A stretch of DNA of 24,911 nucleotides from Myxococcales bacterium (GTDB lineage: Bacteria; Myxococcota_A; UBA9042; PHBI01; JAAZYN01), in assembly GCA_014239625.1 (NCBI GenBank), contig JAAZYN010000003.1, positions 1 to 24,911 on the forward strand, read 5' to 3'. Every line of letters begins with the position of its first letter. Within the stretch, counting starts at the first letter, position 1. Shown in pieces: positions 23,710 to 24,911 of the stretch. The notes under the pieces were generated by a model. The model was given only the letters and a program-made list of their open reading frames with translations, searched no databases and was not told the origin of the DNA. Both the position numbers and the translations under genes were made by a program.

Positions 23710-24498
23710 ATGACATCGACAGGCAGCTGGGCACGTTGGTCGGCGACGGTGATGACACCCTGCGTCGCCCTTGGGTTGGTCATGTCTCTGGCGGGAGACG
23801 CTGACGCCAAGCGACGCAAGAAGCGCAAGGCCAAGCCACCCAAGCCGCTCAAGATGCTCAAGACGCCGTTTCTGGACGCGACGGAGGCCCGGGTCTGGCA
23901 CGAGCTCCGTCTCGTCAGGCAGTCCCCGCGCCACTATGCGGCGAGCAAGATGAAGGCGTTCAAGGGCCGCTACGAAGGCGCTAATATCAAGGTTGGCGAC
24001 ACCCTGCTCCAGACCAACGAGGGCACGCGCCCGGTGGATGAGGCCATCGCCGAGATGGCCCGCATCAAGCGCACCAAGCGCATCAAGCTGGTCGCGGAGA
24101 TCGCGCGCGCCGCCAAAGACCACGCCGTCTATATGGGGAAGACCGGCAGCACCGACCACGTGGACGGCCGGGGCTATGGACCTGGCGCGCGGCTCGACGC
24201 CTATGGGAGTTGGTCGACGCGCAACGCGCAGATCTTGAGCTTTCAGTTCTCCGAGCCGACCGACATCGTCGCGTGGCTGTTGACCAACGACGGGATCGCC
24301 TCGCGCGGATATCGTCGCGCCCTGTTGAACAAGCGGTTCCGAGTCGGCGGCGTGGGATGCGCCAACCACAAGGAGTACACGTTCACCTGCGTGATCGTCC
24401 TGACCGAGAAGTTCCGCAAGCATCGAAATGGACCTCGTCCGCTGCGTCGCAGCAACAATCAGCTGAAGGTCTACGTTCAGGAGAAGCAAGGGAAGTAG
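23710..24498 (+). CDS. Exported CAP-domain (SCP/PR-1) protein
   Basis: This protein has 262 residues. A signal peptide (hydrophobic MTPCVALGLVMSL, cleavage near DADA) and a Lys/Arg/Pro-rich linker precede a CAP fold (about 60-240). Landmarks are HELRLVRQSPRHYA, ARAAKDHAVYMG, STDHVDGRGYGPGARLD, VAWLLTNDGIASRGYRRALLN and VGGVGCANHKEYTFTCVIVL. The first and second His of the CAP cavity (DHAVYM, TDHVDG) are present, but the position of the usual Glu-Asn-Ile reads RNAQI, so the tetrad is incomplete. CAP proteins outside animals are often secreted binding or hydrolytic modules. The role here is unknown. The ATG lacks a good ribosome site. The histidine phosphatase gene begins 11 bases after its stop. 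Confidence 0.85.
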   Translation: MTSTGSWARWSATVMTPCVALGLVMSLAGDADAKRRKKRKAKPPKPLKMLKTPFLDATEARVWHELRLVRQSPRHYAASKMKAFKGRYEGANIKVGDTLLQTNEGTRPVDEAIAEMARIKRTKRIKLVAEIARAAKDHAVYMGKTGSTDHVDGRGYGPGARLDAYGSWSTRNAQILSFQFSEPTDIVAWLLTNDGIASRGYRRALLNKRFRVGGVGCANHKEYTFTCVIVLTEKFRKHRNGPRPLRRSNNQLKVYVQEKQGK

Positions 24499-24508
24499 GC
24501 GGCGACTC

Positions 24509-24911
24509 ATGCACCTCATCCTGATACGACACGGCCAACCTGGATGGACGGTGGACGGCCTCGGCGTCGCCGATCCCGAGCTGACGCTGCGAGGCCACCG
24601 GCAGGCGGCGCTGATGGCAGCTCACCTGGCGGGGGCCGGGATCGACGAGATCTGGGTGTCGCCGCTGGTCCGCGCGCAGCAGACCGCAGCTCCTCTCGTG
24701 GACGCGACCGGGATCGCCGCGACGACCCGCGACTGGCTGGCCGAAGCGCGGCCGCCGTCCTTGGAGGGGCTCCCCATCGAGAGGGTCCACGAAGTCTTCG
24801 GCGGCACTCGGCGCCGCACGGTAGCCCAGTGGTGGGCTGGACACCTCGACGGCGAGCCCCTGGACGCCTTCGTGAGGCGCATCGCCGGCGGGCTCGACGC
24901 GACCTTCGAGG
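24509..24911 (+). CDS. Histidine phosphatase family protein, N-terminal part (runs off right edge)
   Basis: 134 residues are visible. The signature ILIRHGQP (Arg7, His8, Gly9) holds the phosphate-accepting His of the phosphoglycerate-mutase-like superfamily. It is followed by ELTLRGHRQA and WVSPLVRAQQTA, whose Arg belongs to the substrate pocket. The second catalytic His lies past the edge. Members act on phosphate esters such as sugar phosphates or phosphoproteins; the substrate is not predictable. The frame is open to the last base. It starts 11 bases after the CAP gene, so the two are probably co-transcribed. Confidence 0.9.
   Translation, partial: MHLILIRHGQPGWTVDGLGVADPELTLRGHRQAALMAAHLAGAGIDEIWVSPLVRAQQTAAPLVDATGIAATTRDWLAEARPPSLEGLPIERVHEVFGGTRRRTVAQWWAGHLDGEPLDAFVRRIAGGLDATFE

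Noticed and set aside
1..24911. CRISPR array, IS element, phage genes, tRNA or rRNA
   Set aside because: I saw no direct-repeat/spacer pattern, transposase or integrase motif, terminal inverted repeat, or RNA gene signature on either strand.

Overview
The DNA is strongly GC-rich with G/C-dominated third codon positions. Its gene content points to a Gram-negative, free-living, predatory or social type of bacterium, most likely Myxococcota or a related former deltaproteobacterial lineage. The evidence is an outer-membrane TonB-dependent receptor, lipoproteins, a giant Ser/Thr kinase-ATPase-TPR protein, an FHA protein, a FGE-sulfatase-fold protein, and an NTT transporter with HEAT repeats. The phylum is an inference from gene families, not from a marker gene. 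The window is almost fully coding: 17 protein genes, two of them cut by the window edges. There are no tRNA, rRNA, CRISPR or IS elements, and no gene-free stretch above 300 bases.

Region 1 (1-9567). A leftward FHA-domain gene, cut by the left edge, stands divergent to a tight five-gene rightward operon: DUF58 protein, TgpA-like membrane transglutaminase, MoxR-type AAA+ ATPase, exported TPR protein, and an exported protein made almost entirely of MORN-2/YwqK-type repeats. All four junctions overlap by 1-4 bases, so translation is probably coupled. MoxR, DUF58 and transglutaminase are a known trio, but here the order is DUF58-transglutaminase-MoxR, and two large exported repeat proteins follow. 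I think this operon is the best candidate for an undescribed envelope system.

Region 2 (9568-13969). A DUF4202 gene is followed by a TonB-dependent receptor whose periplasmic N-terminus carries a TonB-C-terminal-like domain. A lipoprotein gene overlaps the receptor stop codon by one base.

Region 3 (13971-17637, leftward). An NTT-type (nucleotide transporter family) membrane protein with a long HEAT-repeat tail overlaps by 8 bases a protein with two cyclic-nucleotide-binding-like domains. This looks like a transporter and sensor pair. It converges on region 2 with a single base between stop codons.

Region 4 (17749-22732, rightward). A secreted FGE-sulfatase-fold protein without the catalytic cysteines, a small four-helix membrane protein, and a 1202-residue Ser/Thr kinase with an AAA-type ATPase domain and TPR-like repeats, with a likely promoter of its own.

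Region 5 (22733-24911). A hairpin, then leftward DUF952 and small lipoprotein genes, then a rightward CAP-domain protein and the first part of a histidine phosphatase cut by the right edge.
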